A stretch of 64,000 nt of DNA from the NCBI GenBank assembly GCA_965221175.1, contig OZ244867.1, forward strand, positions 124,001-188,000, given 5' to 3'. The notes beneath the pieces are model-generated. The model was not told the origin of the DNA. It saw only the letters and a list, made by a program, of their open reading frames with translations, and did not search any database. Position numbers and translations under genes: made by a program. The stretch's first letter is position 1, and each line of letters opens with the position of its first letter. The DNA is from JAJDZL01 sp965221175. GTDB taxonomy: Bacteria; Pseudomonadota; Gammaproteobacteria; Arenicellales; JAJDZL01. Below, piece by piece: positions 26,321 to 35,609 of this stretch.

Positions 26321-26932
26321 TTGACTAGGAGTTTCAAACCAGGACAAAACAACCCTAAAATTACCATTAGATTTGTATATTTTGGAGTGCTGTTGCTAAG
26401 TGCGGCCGTGATGATTTTTGTGGTTCGTTTGACGAACGCATCCGAGCTGGATTCGCTTAAAGTAGCCGCCGAGCAGGGAGATGTCGAGGCGCAATTCAAT
26501 CTCGGTCTAAAGTATGACACCGGCGAAGGTGTTCCCGAAAACAATCCCGAGGCAGTGCGGTGGTATCGCATGGCAGCCGAGCAGGGAGATGCCACGGCTC
26601 AGGTCAGACTGGGTGACATGTATTACACTGGCGAAGGCGTTCTCCAAAACAGTCCCGAGTCAGTGCGGTGGTATCGTATGGCAGCCGAGCAGGGAGATGC
26701 CACAGCTCAGCACTGGATGGGTTTCATGTATGACAATGCCGAAGGCATTCCCAAGGAATACGTACAGGCCTATGCTTGGTATAACATTGCCGTAGCGCAA
26801 GGTGAAGAAGAGGCAAGGGACAACTTGGAAAACATCACAAAAAAAATGACAACTGCTGACATAGCCAAGGCACAGGAACTATCGCTCGAATTCTGGGAAG
26901 CCTATGGGCCGAATCGGGCTTCGTCAGAATAG
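26321..26932 (+). CDS. Sel1-repeat protein, exported or membrane-anchored
   Basis: 203 residues from a TTG start (no ATG upstream of the hydrophobic segment; ATG 26411 would cut it). One N-terminal membrane segment or signal (FVYFGVLLLSAAVMIFVVRL), then Sel1/TPR-like repeats of 36 residues (AAEQGDVEAQFNLGLKYDTGEGVPEN; AAEQGDATAQVRLGDMYYTGEGV; AAEQGDATAQHWMGFMYDNAEGI) and a degenerate fourth (YAWYNIAVAQGEEEA). Such proteins act as scaffolds for protein contacts. The second and third repeats are almost identical in DNA, pointing to recent internal duplication. Confidence 0.8.
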   Translation: MTRSFKPGQNNPKITIRFVYFGVLLLSAAVMIFVVRLTNASELDSLKVAAEQGDVEAQFNLGLKYDTGEGVPENNPEAVRWYRMAAEQGDATAQVRLGDMYYTGEGVLQNSPESVRWYRMAAEQGDATAQHWMGFMYDNAEGIPKEYVQAYAWYNIAVAQGEEEARDNLENITKKMTTADIAKAQELSLEFWEAYGPNRASSE

Positions 26933-27559
26933 CGAAGTTTGAAAGCACGAAACTATTCACTGCCGCCACCACGAAAGTCTCTCGGTAACTCGGGGTCGGA
27001 CGATTCACTGTTTACAAAATTCTGCATAATATTAATATGCAAAATTTCAGTCCGATGGCATCTAGTGATTTCAGCCTCTTTACTGTACTGCACAAATTGC
27101 CGTGATGGGTACTAGCAGCACTTGCAACATTATCGGTAATCGACCATTTCGTTACGCCACTACAGTTTATGTGAAACTAGACGCGTTAGCGCCGCAGGGG
27201 GAGTTAGGAGGAGAAACCCCGTAGCCAAAGTGAGCGAAGCGAACTCATAGAATTCACATTGTGAACCTTTATCAAACTATCGGGGAACAGCGTAAGATTC
27301 ATTTGGAAGATGTAGCATATTCGCTATCTGAAGTACCAGAACCGAATAGTTTGAAATTGTAGTTGTGATCAAGCACATTGCTAGCAGTTAGACCCAAAAA
27401 AGAATGGAAGGCATTGAGCCCTCCATTTTTGTAACGGCCAAATTCAGTTATTTGGCAGATATGAATAGTCCGTAGACCCTGTTTGGAAACCGAATAGAAT
27501 ATGCGCTGGAGCACCTGACTTTTAATTACCTGCCCAATGTTCTGTTGCTTACGCTTTAA
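26933..27559. other. 630-base gap after the Sel1 gene, convergent with fhcC
   Basis: No supported gene. A 71-codon minus-strand frame (27514-27299) lacks a recognisable domain and ribosome site. Around 27181-27250 there is a purine-rich stretch (GGGGGAGTTAGGAGGAGAAACCCC) unlike its surroundings; the flanking GGGG/CCCC could form a small hairpin, but I cannot assign a function. No clear rho-independent terminator for either neighbour. Confidence 0.35.
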
Positions 27560-28378
27560 TTACTGGTCGTAAACAAGAACCTCCCCCATACCGCCAAAAT
27601 TCAAATCGCCTACGAAACGACTTTTTGGCTGACCTAGCTTTTCCGCTAAATGCACATGTATGTCCGATGCGTGTAGTCTGCGTTCAATTAACGGCACAAT
27701 TCCGTGAGATTTGAGATTTTGCCTGAAAAATGTTCCTAGTGGAAACTGAGGGTTTTCAGTACAGAGGATTGACCCTCTCCTCATATGAACCCCCAACTGT
27801 CCATTCGGCTTGCCCAGCACGATTACGGTTCCTGCGACCATCCCCGCGCAAGCTCCCGTTTCTACGTTCCCGCCTGCAACGATCAAACCACGTCTCATGC
27901 GCTCGCCTAAACGAATTCCCGCATTGCCGTTCACGACGATGCAGCCATCTTTTATGCCGAACTTGCTGCCAGGCGCTCCTGCGCCGAGATAATTTCCAGC
28001 GTTGCCGTCGATTCGTATCAGCCCTCCACACATTGAACTCGCGGAAAAATCTCCTGCAGAACCAGAAATGTAGATTTCACCTCCACGCATCAAAGCACCT
28101 GAAAACGCCCCCGTATCACCGTACACCACAATTGATCCTTCTGTCATTCCGTAACCAATTCTCTCGAAGGCACTGACTGAATCTTCGATCACGATGCGCG
28201 TGGATTCGTCACCAGAAACTTTGAAGATGTCGCCGACTAGAAGTGAATTTCGATCATTTCCCAACCGCAGCTGCTCAATTTCCTTGATTTCCTTTCCCGC
28301 CAGCGCATCTGGCCGTAAAATCGACAGGTCGACTGGTTTTGTCACCGGCAGTTTTCTGGTAAATGTGAGCGGCTTCAA
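27560..28378 (-). CDS. fhcC: formyltransferase/hydrolase complex subunit C (formylmethanofuran dehydrogenase C family)
   Basis: 272 residues with the repeating Gly-rich beta-helix of FwdC/GltS-C proteins: successive turns such as MRGGEIYISGSAGDF, MCGGLIRIDGNAGNY, IKDGCIVVNGNAG, MRRGLIVAGGNV, MRRGSILC. In methylotrophic bacteria FhcC is a structural subunit of the Fhc complex that turns formyl-H4MPT into formate. Last gene of the leftward fhcBADC operon; its ATG overlaps the fhcD stop by 4 nt. Confidence 0.9.
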   Translation of the reverse strand: MKPLTFTRKLPVTKPVDLSILRPDALAGKEIKEIEQLRLGNDRNSLLVGDIFKVSGDESTRIVIEDSVSAFERIGYGMTEGSIVVYGDTGAFSGALMRGGEIYISGSAGDFSASSMCGGLIRIDGNAGNYLGAGAPGSKFGIKDGCIVVNGNAGIRLGERMRRGLIVAGGNVETGACAGMVAGTVIVLGKPNGQLGVHMRRGSILCTENPQFPLGTFFRQNLKSHGIVPLIERRLHASDIHVHLAEKLGQPKSRFVGDLNFGGMGEVLVYDQ

Positions 28379-29271
28379 GACAACAGCTCATGCAGGTGAA
28401 AATGGAATTTACCGAGTTTCCCGCCGAAATTCGAGGCAGTGATTTCCAGTATTCCTTCTTCTTTCCCGCTAGCGCAGGCGGCGCGGATGCCTTCACGCAT
28501 CGCAATGCCGACGGATTCATCGTCCAGTCCGTCTATCACAATTTCGAGAACGGCATCTGCGTCATCCGGCAGTTCCGATTGAACAAGCCCCCGTAATGAA
28601 GGACAGAAGGCTTCGTTAGTAGAAGCGATCAACGTGCGGTACTTCGAACCGACTTTGGAACCTGAACGGACAACGCCACCTGGAAATGGAGTGATCACAT
28701 TGGGTACAGCAGCAATGGCCGAAACTGCGTTTTCCGCCGCTGTCAAAGCGGACTGAATATCTCTGGCAATAATCAGGAAATTGCCGCCACCGACTGCATC
28801 TATCCGATAAGTGATGTCCTCGCAGATGAACTCTCCGTCCATGACGGGTATTCTCCAGTAGCGGCGGTCTGCGAACTTCTTGGAAATTTGGTAGCCATCT
28901 CCAAAGTAGCGAATCGCTTTTCCCATGGCAACCGGTTTGCCTTTGTCGATGCCCGAAAACACAGCACTTGTTGGGGATGTCAAAATGCACTGGCCGATTC
29001 TGGTCTGGAGTTGTTTCTCAAGTTCACTCCCGGAAACAGCGAAAAACAGCACCGACGCACCAACCCTCCCATCCGGAGTGTCGGATTCCTGCAGCTGTTG
29101 TTCAACTCCAGCCTCTACTTTACAAGCGATGACAGATGTTGCAAACCCGGTTGCGGATTGCACCGCATGGTTTACCCATTTTCTGTTGCACGCAGTCACG
29201 ATGACTCTGGCTGCGGTCATCTGAAACGCCTCTGCGAATGTGTCTTTAAGCGGTATGCCGTTTAGTTTCAC
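28375..29271 (-). CDS. fhcD: formylmethanofuran-H4MPT N-formyltransferase (Ftr), Fhc subunit D
   Basis: 298 residues, full length for Ftr. Starts MKLNGIPLKDTFAEAFQMTAARVIVTA, has IRYFGDGYQISKKFADRRYWRIPVMDGEF and FPGGVVRSGSKVGSKY, all diagnostic. It moves the formyl group from formyl-H4MPT to the methanofuran-like cofactor within the Fhc complex. 14 nt after fhcA and overlapping fhcC. Confidence 0.95.
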   Translation of the reverse strand: MKLNGIPLKDTFAEAFQMTAARVIVTACNRKWVNHAVQSATGFATSVIACKVEAGVEQQLQESDTPDGRVGASVLFFAVSGSELEKQLQTRIGQCILTSPTSAVFSGIDKGKPVAMGKAIRYFGDGYQISKKFADRRYWRIPVMDGEFICEDITYRIDAVGGGNFLIIARDIQSALTAAENAVSAIAAVPNVITPFPGGVVRSGSKVGSKYRTLIASTNEAFCPSLRGLVQSELPDDADAVLEIVIDGLDDESVGIAMREGIRAACASGKEEGILEITASNFGGKLGKFHFHLHELLS

Positions 29272-29285
29272 GATGGACTCTCAAT

Positions 29286-30941
29286 TCAGTGCAGAGAATG
29301 TCTCACAACTGAAGACCCGATGGAGTTTGCCATCTCGTCGTCGCTGATTTTGAAGTTCGACGACCGAACTGTTCCATTCTCCTTAAAATAGGTTTTCATC
29401 GTATTTTCGATGTCCCGATCAAACTCAGTCAAGGCGCGGTGGGATTTTCCAGGAATTACATTCACTATCTCTCCTTCCAAGACTACAGTTTCGCCGTCCT
29501 TGATCACTCTTGCCGGCTGTCGAAAAGTCTCTTCCCAGTTGCTGTTTGGACGATACAGAGCAACATCCGCATTTGCACCTTCGCCAAGATGTCCGCGATC
29601 TCTCAATCCGAGTGATTTGGCTGGTCCAGCTCGTGTAATGATGGCTATTTCGTATAGCGAATACTCTCTTGATAGTTCTCGAATGCGACTCAATTCAATA
29701 GCAGTTGGATTGATTGTAGTTAGCATGTCATTTCGATAGCCTCTGTCCATTAAAAGACGAATCAGGTGAGGGTAGCTTGTGAACGATGCTCCGTTTGGAT
29801 GATCCGTAGTCAGAAATACTTGCCACGGATTTTTGATGGTCAGAAATAGTTCCAGTCCGATTGCCCATTGAAGGGCGTTTACAAACTGCTTGGAGCGGTA
29901 ACGAAACGGAACCACTCCGCATCCCGCTTCGCACTCAATATCCATGAAAGTTGACTTTCGTGGATGTCCATGGTGGCGATTGGGATATTGACGCATGGTA
30001 TCCGCAGATATCGTGATGGTTTGCCCGAACATGATATGCCCAACATCCACCGAAATCTGCGGGTTCTGATTTACTTGCTCGGAAATTTCCAAACTTGCTG
30101 AGGAGAACTTTCTCTTTCCTTCGGAACCGTAGCTGTGGAATTGAACGTGAGCGAGGTGTAGCGGCAAGCCATCGGCCGCATTGATTGTGTCGATTGTAGA
30201 CCTGTAGTTTCCTGGGACGCCTAGATTGCTGGCATGAACGTGCAAAGGATGCGACAGTTTGATGTCGGACAATGCCTCAGACAGCGATCTTACGATTTCA
30301 CCAGGCGTGACTCTGTAGTGTGCATGCGGTTCATCGACATTGAGTGCACGCTGATTGAATTTGAACGCATTGATGCCGCCCGGGTTGACTGCTTTCACGC
30401 CAATGCATTGAGTAGCATCAAGCATCCAGGCGACGTAGTCACGAACTTTCTGAGGTTCAGTACCGTTTGCCATCATCTGCAGGAAAAAATCGTCATTTCC
30501 CAATACCAGATAGCCGCCTGTATCGAGAAGTGGCGTGTCCGCCATTTCCATGTGCGCCTGACGGGCATTTGATGGAACCACTGCGGGCTCGAAACACATC
30601 GTATATCCGAGTTTTGCATATTCATAGCCTGTCAGGAATGTAGAAGGAACCGCGTGTCCTGCACCAGATCTCAGGTCTTCGTTGCTTGCAACTCGATGTG
30701 TGTCACAATCTTCCGTCATCATCATTCGAGCGATATTGACCTTGCCGCCACCGATATGTGAATGAATGTCGATGCCGCCTGCCATCACGATGAGACCGCT
30801 GGCGTCAATCGTTTGGCTGATTTTTTTAGAGTCGGGTGGTTTTGGAACAATCCGGCAATCTTCTATGTACAAGTCTTGAACAACTCCGTCCAGTGAATGG
30901 GTCGGGTCGTAAATCATTCCACCGCGAATTAGCGTTAGCAT
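29286..30941 (-). CDS. fhcA: formyltransferase/hydrolase complex subunit A (formylmethanofuran hydrolase)
   Basis: 551 residues, amidohydrolase fold. Metal-binding His60 and His62 in GGIDIHSHIGGGK, further His in LPLHLAHVQFHSYG and HVHASNLG, and a late TTDHPNGASF with the catalytic Asp. It hydrolyses the formyl group to formate in the bacterial H4MPT pathway. Directly abuts fhcB (stop and start adjacent), 14 nt before fhcD. Confidence 0.95.
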   Translation of the reverse strand: MLTLIRGGMIYDPTHSLDGVVQDLYIEDCRIVPKPPDSKKISQTIDASGLIVMAGGIDIHSHIGGGKVNIARMMMTEDCDTHRVASNEDLRSGAGHAVPSTFLTGYEYAKLGYTMCFEPAVVPSNARQAHMEMADTPLLDTGGYLVLGNDDFFLQMMANGTEPQKVRDYVAWMLDATQCIGVKAVNPGGINAFKFNQRALNVDEPHAHYRVTPGEIVRSLSEALSDIKLSHPLHVHASNLGVPGNYRSTIDTINAADGLPLHLAHVQFHSYGSEGKRKFSSASLEISEQVNQNPQISVDVGHIMFGQTITISADTMRQYPNRHHGHPRKSTFMDIECEAGCGVVPFRYRSKQFVNALQWAIGLELFLTIKNPWQVFLTTDHPNGASFTSYPHLIRLLMDRGYRNDMLTTINPTAIELSRIRELSREYSLYEIAIITRAGPAKSLGLRDRGHLGEGANADVALYRPNSNWEETFRQPARVIKDGETVVLEGEIVNVIPGKSHRALTEFDRDIENTMKTYFKENGTVRSSNFKISDDEMANSIGSSVVRHSLH

Positions 30942-32207
30942 TTACTTGTTTTCCAGTTTCTGCAGGATGGAATTGATTACTTCGGCGGTAGAAGGAAGCG
31001 AATCACCTTGCAGTGCGCGAAGGTAAAGAGATACAGCGACATCCGTACGGAACAGATGAGCGTCATGATGAACTCCGGGAATGCCGACGGGAATGAATAA
31101 ATCCGCATTTCCCGAATCCGATCTTGCAATGACGATCTTGGGAACCGCTGATTCAGGAAGACTGACTTCGTCTTCCAAGCCTCCGAGCCATAGAATCAAA
31201 TCGCAATTCCCTCGTTTGACAACCGAATGTAGCGAATGGAATACCGGATGATGTTCCGGGCTTCCACTAGCAAAACTCAGTGCTGTGGGATTTCCGCACT
31301 GCCAGGTAGCTACTTGGTTTACTGTGACGGTACTCGCTGACTGCGTAAGCATCAGTCCAGCGCACCGTTTGCGTTTATTGACTGAATCAATCAGACGAAC
31401 GAGCGAATCGATAACAAGGTCCCCGAGGGGATTGTCGTAGTTCGAAGCGCACCAGGCAAGCACTGGGTAATCCGCGTCCATAACCAATTTGGTGAGAGAG
31501 TCGATCGCATCGCTGGATACAAATTCAAGGTCAAGAATTGGCCGATTGCGATTTTCAATGTTTGATCGAACTGCGTTCGCAATAAGACCTGACTGCTGTG
31601 GGTCGCATTCGATAAATGTTGAATTCTCAGGGAGATATTTTAGCTCAGCACAATCCCTACCGACGACAGCCTGGGTTCTTTTTTGTTCAGCGCTGTATGC
31701 GGGCGAATGAAAGGCATTGAGCTTTTCCAGAAGTCGCGGAAACTGTACGAGCAGTTCCGAGCCGAACAGCACGATCAGGTCAGCGCGATTTCGTGCTTCG
31801 GATAGTGTTGTCAAATACCCGCCGTACGTCTGCAATCGTGAGTTGTTCCGGTGGTACGCTGCATTGTGATGATGATCGATTACTGCACCCGTTCGGTCTG
31901 CCAGCTCCAGAGTTGCTCGGGAGCCGGCTACGTCAGTCATCAAGCCAGCGATAACAGGCGAATTCGATTGCGAAATGCGTGTTGCAGCCTCTTGAATCGC
32001 TATCTCATAGTCGACTGGTTTTCCATGCAATTGAGGCTGCAAAATTTTGGAATTCAATGCGTCTCGGTATCTGGATTCTGAAATCCGACAGCCATGAGCA
32101 TCGATCGAGTATTTCGAGGCAGATTTCGTAACATTTATGTCGTCACACAGCAGTCCGCAGAAAGGGCAGATTGCTTCTTCAACTGAATTTGAATTGTCAG
32201 CGGTCAT
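30942..32207 (-). CDS. fhcB: formyltransferase/hydrolase complex subunit B (formylmethanofuran dehydrogenase B family)
   Basis: 421 residues from ATG 32207 (MTADNSNSVEEAICPFCGLLCDD); an in-frame ATG 13 codons upstream is possible. The N-terminal CPFCGLLCDDI Cys motif matches FwdB/FhcB, and the rest follows the molybdopterin-oxidoreductase-like fold (LIVLFGSELLVQFPRLL, PEHHPVFHSLHS). Bacterial FhcB is regarded as lacking the catalytic redox cofactor and serves structurally in the hydrolytic complex. First gene of fhcBADC, divergent from the H4MPT biosynthesis operon. Confidence 0.88.
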   Translation of the reverse strand: MTADNSNSVEEAICPFCGLLCDDINVTKSASKYSIDAHGCRISESRYRDALNSKILQPQLHGKPVDYEIAIQEAATRISQSNSPVIAGLMTDVAGSRATLELADRTGAVIDHHHNAAYHRNNSRLQTYGGYLTTLSEARNRADLIVLFGSELLVQFPRLLEKLNAFHSPAYSAEQKRTQAVVGRDCAELKYLPENSTFIECDPQQSGLIANAVRSNIENRNRPILDLEFVSSDAIDSLTKLVMDADYPVLAWCASNYDNPLGDLVIDSLVRLIDSVNKRKRCAGLMLTQSASTVTVNQVATWQCGNPTALSFASGSPEHHPVFHSLHSVVKRGNCDLILWLGGLEDEVSLPESAVPKIVIARSDSGNADLFIPVGIPGVHHDAHLFRTDVAVSLYLRALQGDSLPSTAEVINSILQKLENK

Positions 32208-32572
32208 GGACAACAGTCGACCGATGCGCAGGACATGGAGGTGCACCGTTTGCCGATGCGACTCTTGGTTGGCGAATTTGAGGGGATGCCGCTATGCGGC
32301 TGCTCAGGAATGTTAGGTCGAACCGGAGGTGCATCAATCACCTTCTCTATGATTACTGCGAAGACTTTTAGAATTATACAGAAACAGTCGAATTTATCTC
32401 TATATTATCAATCTCTTAAATGTCAATTGATGAGACTTCTCGGCTTGTGCTGGCTCGAATTTCGAGAATCACACGCAATTGGATAATTTGCTTGCAGCGA
32501 AGGCGTTTATCTGCGCTTGCTGCAGTCCATCTATAATGACCGTCAGCCTGCACCGCCACTGGAATCCATAGA
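32208..32572. other. divergent control region between the two H4MPT operons
   Basis: 365 bases between the fhcB start and the beta-RFAP synthase start. It should contain both promoters, allowing coordinated control of the Fhc complex and cofactor synthesis. The AT-rich centre (32365-32420) is the most promoter-like part, but I see no pair of boxes good enough to mark and no extended inverted repeat. Confidence 0.4.
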
Positions 32573-33556
32573 ATGCGAAGAGTAATTGTATCTGCACCAG
32601 CACGTTTGCATTTAGGATTCGTAGGTCTGTACGGATGCTCTGCAGATCGATTTGGAGCGCTTGGTGTAGCCATCGATAAACCGAAAACACGGGTGGAAGC
32701 TACCGAGAGTTCCAAAACCGCCGTGCTCGGTTCCATGCAGATGAAAGTGCAGCAATATGCCGATACACTGATTCGGAAACTGACACTGAGTCGCGCATTT
32801 GAGATCTCGGTTTCAGAGACGATTCCTGCACATATCGGTTTGGGATCCGGTACCCAGCTTGCGCTTGCGGTTGCCACTGCCTGCATCAAATTAAACAGTA
32901 TCGATCTTCCACTTGAAAAATTGTCGAGCCTGCTGGGTCGCGGTGATCGTTCCGGCATTGGTACGGCAGCATTTGACAGCGGCGGATTTCTGGTAGATTG
33001 CGCACCGGAAAACAGTGATTTATCGAGGTCAGTTGCCACAAGAATTGATTTTCCGGAAAAGTGGCGAATTCTATTGATATTTGATTACAGTTTTCAAGGC
33101 ATACACGGGATATCCGAAAACAGTGCGTTCAATGCCTTGGGTGGGTTTTCAGTAATTCTCACGCAGGAACTGCACAATGTGCTGGAAAAGCAGGTTCTTC
33201 CAGCACTGCAAAAACAGGATATCGCTTCGTTTGGAGAGGGTATCACGACCATTCAAAATCGTGTCGGAGATTTTTTCAGTTCGATTCAGGGCGGAAGATA
33301 TTTGAGTTCCGAGGTGGCTGACATTCTCGAATACGCCGCGAAGAATGGCGCAGCAGGCATCGGCCAAAGTTCCTGGGGACCGACAGGATTTGCTATTATG
33401 GAAAGCGAAGCAGGTGCACTGCAATTGCGCAAACAGCTGCTTGACCGTTCAGTAGCGGAAGGCATTCGCTTCGAGATCTGTCAGGCGAGAAATATTGGTG
33501 CTTCAATCACAGTTGAAAGATCAGCAACGCTCGCACGGAAAACGATGGAAAAGTAG
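32573..33556 (+). CDS. beta-ribofuranosylaminobenzene 5'-phosphate synthase (beta-RFAP synthase)
   Basis: 327 residues of the GHMP-kinase superfamily. Starts MRRVIVSAPARLHLGF, has DRFGALGVAIDKPK, the phosphate loop IPAHIGLGSGTQLALAVA and RGDRSGIGTAAFDSGGFLVD; the C-terminal half has GIGQSSWGPTGFAI. It joins p-aminobenzoate and PRPP with decarboxylation, the first committed step of methanopterin synthesis, known as MptG in archaea. First gene of the rightward operon; the stop is 31 nt before mtdB. Confidence 0.9.
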   Translation: MRRVIVSAPARLHLGFVGLYGCSADRFGALGVAIDKPKTRVEATESSKTAVLGSMQMKVQQYADTLIRKLTLSRAFEISVSETIPAHIGLGSGTQLALAVATACIKLNSIDLPLEKLSSLLGRGDRSGIGTAAFDSGGFLVDCAPENSDLSRSVATRIDFPEKWRILLIFDYSFQGIHGISENSAFNALGGFSVILTQELHNVLEKQVLPALQKQDIASFGEGITTIQNRVGDFFSSIQGGRYLSSEVADILEYAAKNGAAGIGQSSWGPTGFAIMESEAGALQLRKQLLDRSVAEGIRFEICQARNIGASITVERSATLARKTMEK

Positions 33557-33587
33557 CCCACAAATTACCAAACCTTTCGAGAACTCT

Positions 33588-34484
33588 ATGTCCAAACCGA
33601 AAATACTGCATATGGTTACCCCAGCGCAGAACATGAGTCCATTCGATGTGAACATGGCGGCCGACGCGGGTTATCAGATCATTGTTCCACACTGCCAGGT
33701 ACCCGTTTCCAACGTCTTCGGACTCGTTCAGGATGCAATATTTTCAAGACCTCCCAAAAGTGCCGCTTCCACCGGCATGTTTATCGGTGGATACGACGTA
33801 AATCAGGCTGTGGACATGCTGGAAGCCGCACGAAAAGCGATGGTTCCGCCGTTTGAACTTTCGCTCTTTGCCGATCCGAATGGCGCATTCACCACCTCGG
33901 CTGCTTTGATTGCGGTGATCGAAAAATGTCTGTTGGAACAGACTGGGCACGGACTTGAAGGCCGTAGAGTAAAGATTTTCGGCGGCGGCCCGGTCGGTTT
34001 GTGTGCTTCAGTTCTGGCTGCCCAACGGGGTGCAATGCCAAGTCTGGTGAGATTGACGGCGAGTGCACGGCCAGACGCAGCAACAGAATTCACCCAGCGC
34101 TATAGAATGGAAATTCCATCAGAGCAAGCAGTAGACACGGAGCAGCGAATGGACGCGGTTTTCGATGCGGAAGTTGCAATCTGTACCGCGAAGGCAGGCA
34201 TTCAGGTTCTGGATAAATCAACTCTTGAACATGCCGAAAAACTTCTGCTTGCCGCAGATGTAAATGCCGTGCCGCCCGCCGGATTTGAGGGAATTGGCGT
34301 GATGGACAACGGTGCGGAGATTCAAACTGAGCGAGGGTCATTCCGAGCAATCGGAGCGCTTGGTATTGGGCGCGTGAAGTACCAAGTTCAAAATCAGCTA
34401 TTCAAGAGGATGCTGAGTTCGGAAGATGCGGTTACCATAGATTTTCCGGATGCCTATGCCGAAGCCGCCGAAATTGTCGGATAG
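33588..34484 (+). CDS. mtdB: NAD(P)-dependent methylene-H4MPT dehydrogenase MtdB
   Basis: 298 residues from ATG 33588 (MSKPKILHMVTPAQNMSPFDVNMA); an in-frame extension upstream overlaps the previous gene and is not family-like. The start, the KSAASTGMFIGGYD segment and the Rossmann GGGPVGLCASVLAAQRGA are typical of MtdB, which oxidises methylene-H4MPT to methenyl-H4MPT. The C-terminus GALGIGRVKYQVQNQLF fits the family. With Mch and Fhc it gives the complete route to formate from methylene-H4MPT. Confidence 0.92.
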   Translation: MSKPKILHMVTPAQNMSPFDVNMAADAGYQIIVPHCQVPVSNVFGLVQDAIFSRPPKSAASTGMFIGGYDVNQAVDMLEAARKAMVPPFELSLFADPNGAFTTSAALIAVIEKCLLEQTGHGLEGRRVKIFGGGPVGLCASVLAAQRGAMPSLVRLTASARPDAATEFTQRYRMEIPSEQAVDTEQRMDAVFDAEVAICTAKAGIQVLDKSTLEHAEKLLLAADVNAVPPAGFEGIGVMDNGAEIQTERGSFRAIGALGIGRVKYQVQNQLFKRMLSSEDAVTIDFPDAYAEAAEIVG

Positions 34485-35604
34485 GCGTGCTTGCTTGATC
34501 ATCAGCCTGACCGCGAGAGCGCTTGCGGCATCAGCGAAAAAGGCAGACATTGACGCCTATTCCATTGATCTGTTCCAAGATTTGGATACCATCCGCTATT
34601 CACGCAAGTCGACAGCAATTGATCTCGGTACAATCGGATTCGAAAGCCGGTCGCTCTTCAATGCGATTGAAAAACTCGACCCCAGGCAGGAGCTGCCAGT
34701 CATTTACGGCGGCGGATTGGAGCACGATCCGAATTTGATTCGAAGAATATCGAAGAATCGACGTCTCGTTTGCAACCCTGCGGATGTTATCGAACAGATT
34801 TTCCTGCCAAAACAGTTTTTTGCCTGCCTGTCGAAATTGGGCATTCCGCACCCGGAAACTCGATTCGATGCACCTGGCGGTGATGGAATATGGCTGAAAA
34901 AATACCCTGGTAGCAGCGGCGGAATCCATGTAGATTACGTGGAACCGCACCACATGGCGGATAGCGATGGATTCTATTTTCAGAAGTATTGCCCAGGCCG
35001 GATCGTTACCGCAACTGTGTATTCGCACAATGGCGGCACTGAGATCGTAGGCTTTTCCGAACAATGGTGCGATGAAAGTTCAGTCATGCCACCCTTCACC
35101 TATGGCGGCGCCGTTTCAATTGCACGTGAGGAACTGCCAGACCATATCAGCTGTTCAATGGAGCGAACGGCACAAGAAATTGTTTCCAGTTTTGGTTTGA
35201 GAGGCCTGGCTTCTCTTGACATGATCGTAAACAACAACGGATGGGTTCTTCTAGAAGTCAATCCACGCCCTAGCGCCACTTTCGAGTTGCACGAAGGAGA
35301 GCAATCGTTTCTTGCCGCACACTGGAAGGCTTTTGATGGAGAAGTAGTCAGTCTGCGTTCAATGACGCTTGACAGTGTATTCAACGCCCATGCGGTAATT
35401 TATGCATCATCGCCCATGCGGGTGCCTACAGAGTGGGGTTGGCCGTCTGACGTTCGTGACTTGCCGGCTTCTGAAGAAACCTTCCAAATTGGTGAGCCAG
35501 TCTGCACAGTTTATGCAGAAGCGCAATGTTCTGCACTTGCAAAAGACCAGGTTCTTAAACGCCACCAGCAACTTTGCACCTTGATGGAGAACTGGAGGGT
35601 TTGA
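34450..35604 (+). CDS. ATP-grasp protein of the H4MPT cluster
   Basis: 384 residues, start uncertain: ATG 34450 overlaps mtdB by 35 nt, ATG 34456 and TTG 34474 are alternatives. ATP-grasp features: IWLKKYPGSSGGIHV (nucleotide-binding Lys), GLASLDMIVNNNGWVLLEVNPRPSATFEL with the metal-binding acidic and Asn residues. Methylotroph H4MPT clusters contain ATP-grasp genes of unknown or partly known role in cofactor synthesis (I believe orfY-like, from memory). It probably ligates an amino acid or similar group during H4MPT or methanofuran-analogue synthesis. Confidence 0.7.
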   Translation: MPMPKPPKLSDRRACLIISLTARALAASAKKADIDAYSIDLFQDLDTIRYSRKSTAIDLGTIGFESRSLFNAIEKLDPRQELPVIYGGGLEHDPNLIRRISKNRRLVCNPADVIEQIFLPKQFFACLSKLGIPHPETRFDAPGGDGIWLKKYPGSSGGIHVDYVEPHHMADSDGFYFQKYCPGRIVTATVYSHNGGTEIVGFSEQWCDESSVMPPFTYGGAVSIAREELPDHISCSMERTAQEIVSSFGLRGLASLDMIVNNNGWVLLEVNPRPSATFELHEGEQSFLAAHWKAFDGEVVSLRSMTLDSVFNAHAVIYASSPMRVPTEWGWPSDVRDLPASEETFQIGEPVCTVYAEAQCSALAKDQVLKRHQQLCTLMENWRV

Positions 35605-35609
35605 GAACT

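Noticed and set aside
27299..27514. 71-codon minus-strand frame between the Sel1 gene and fhcC
   Set aside because: No domain, no ribosome site, no operon context.
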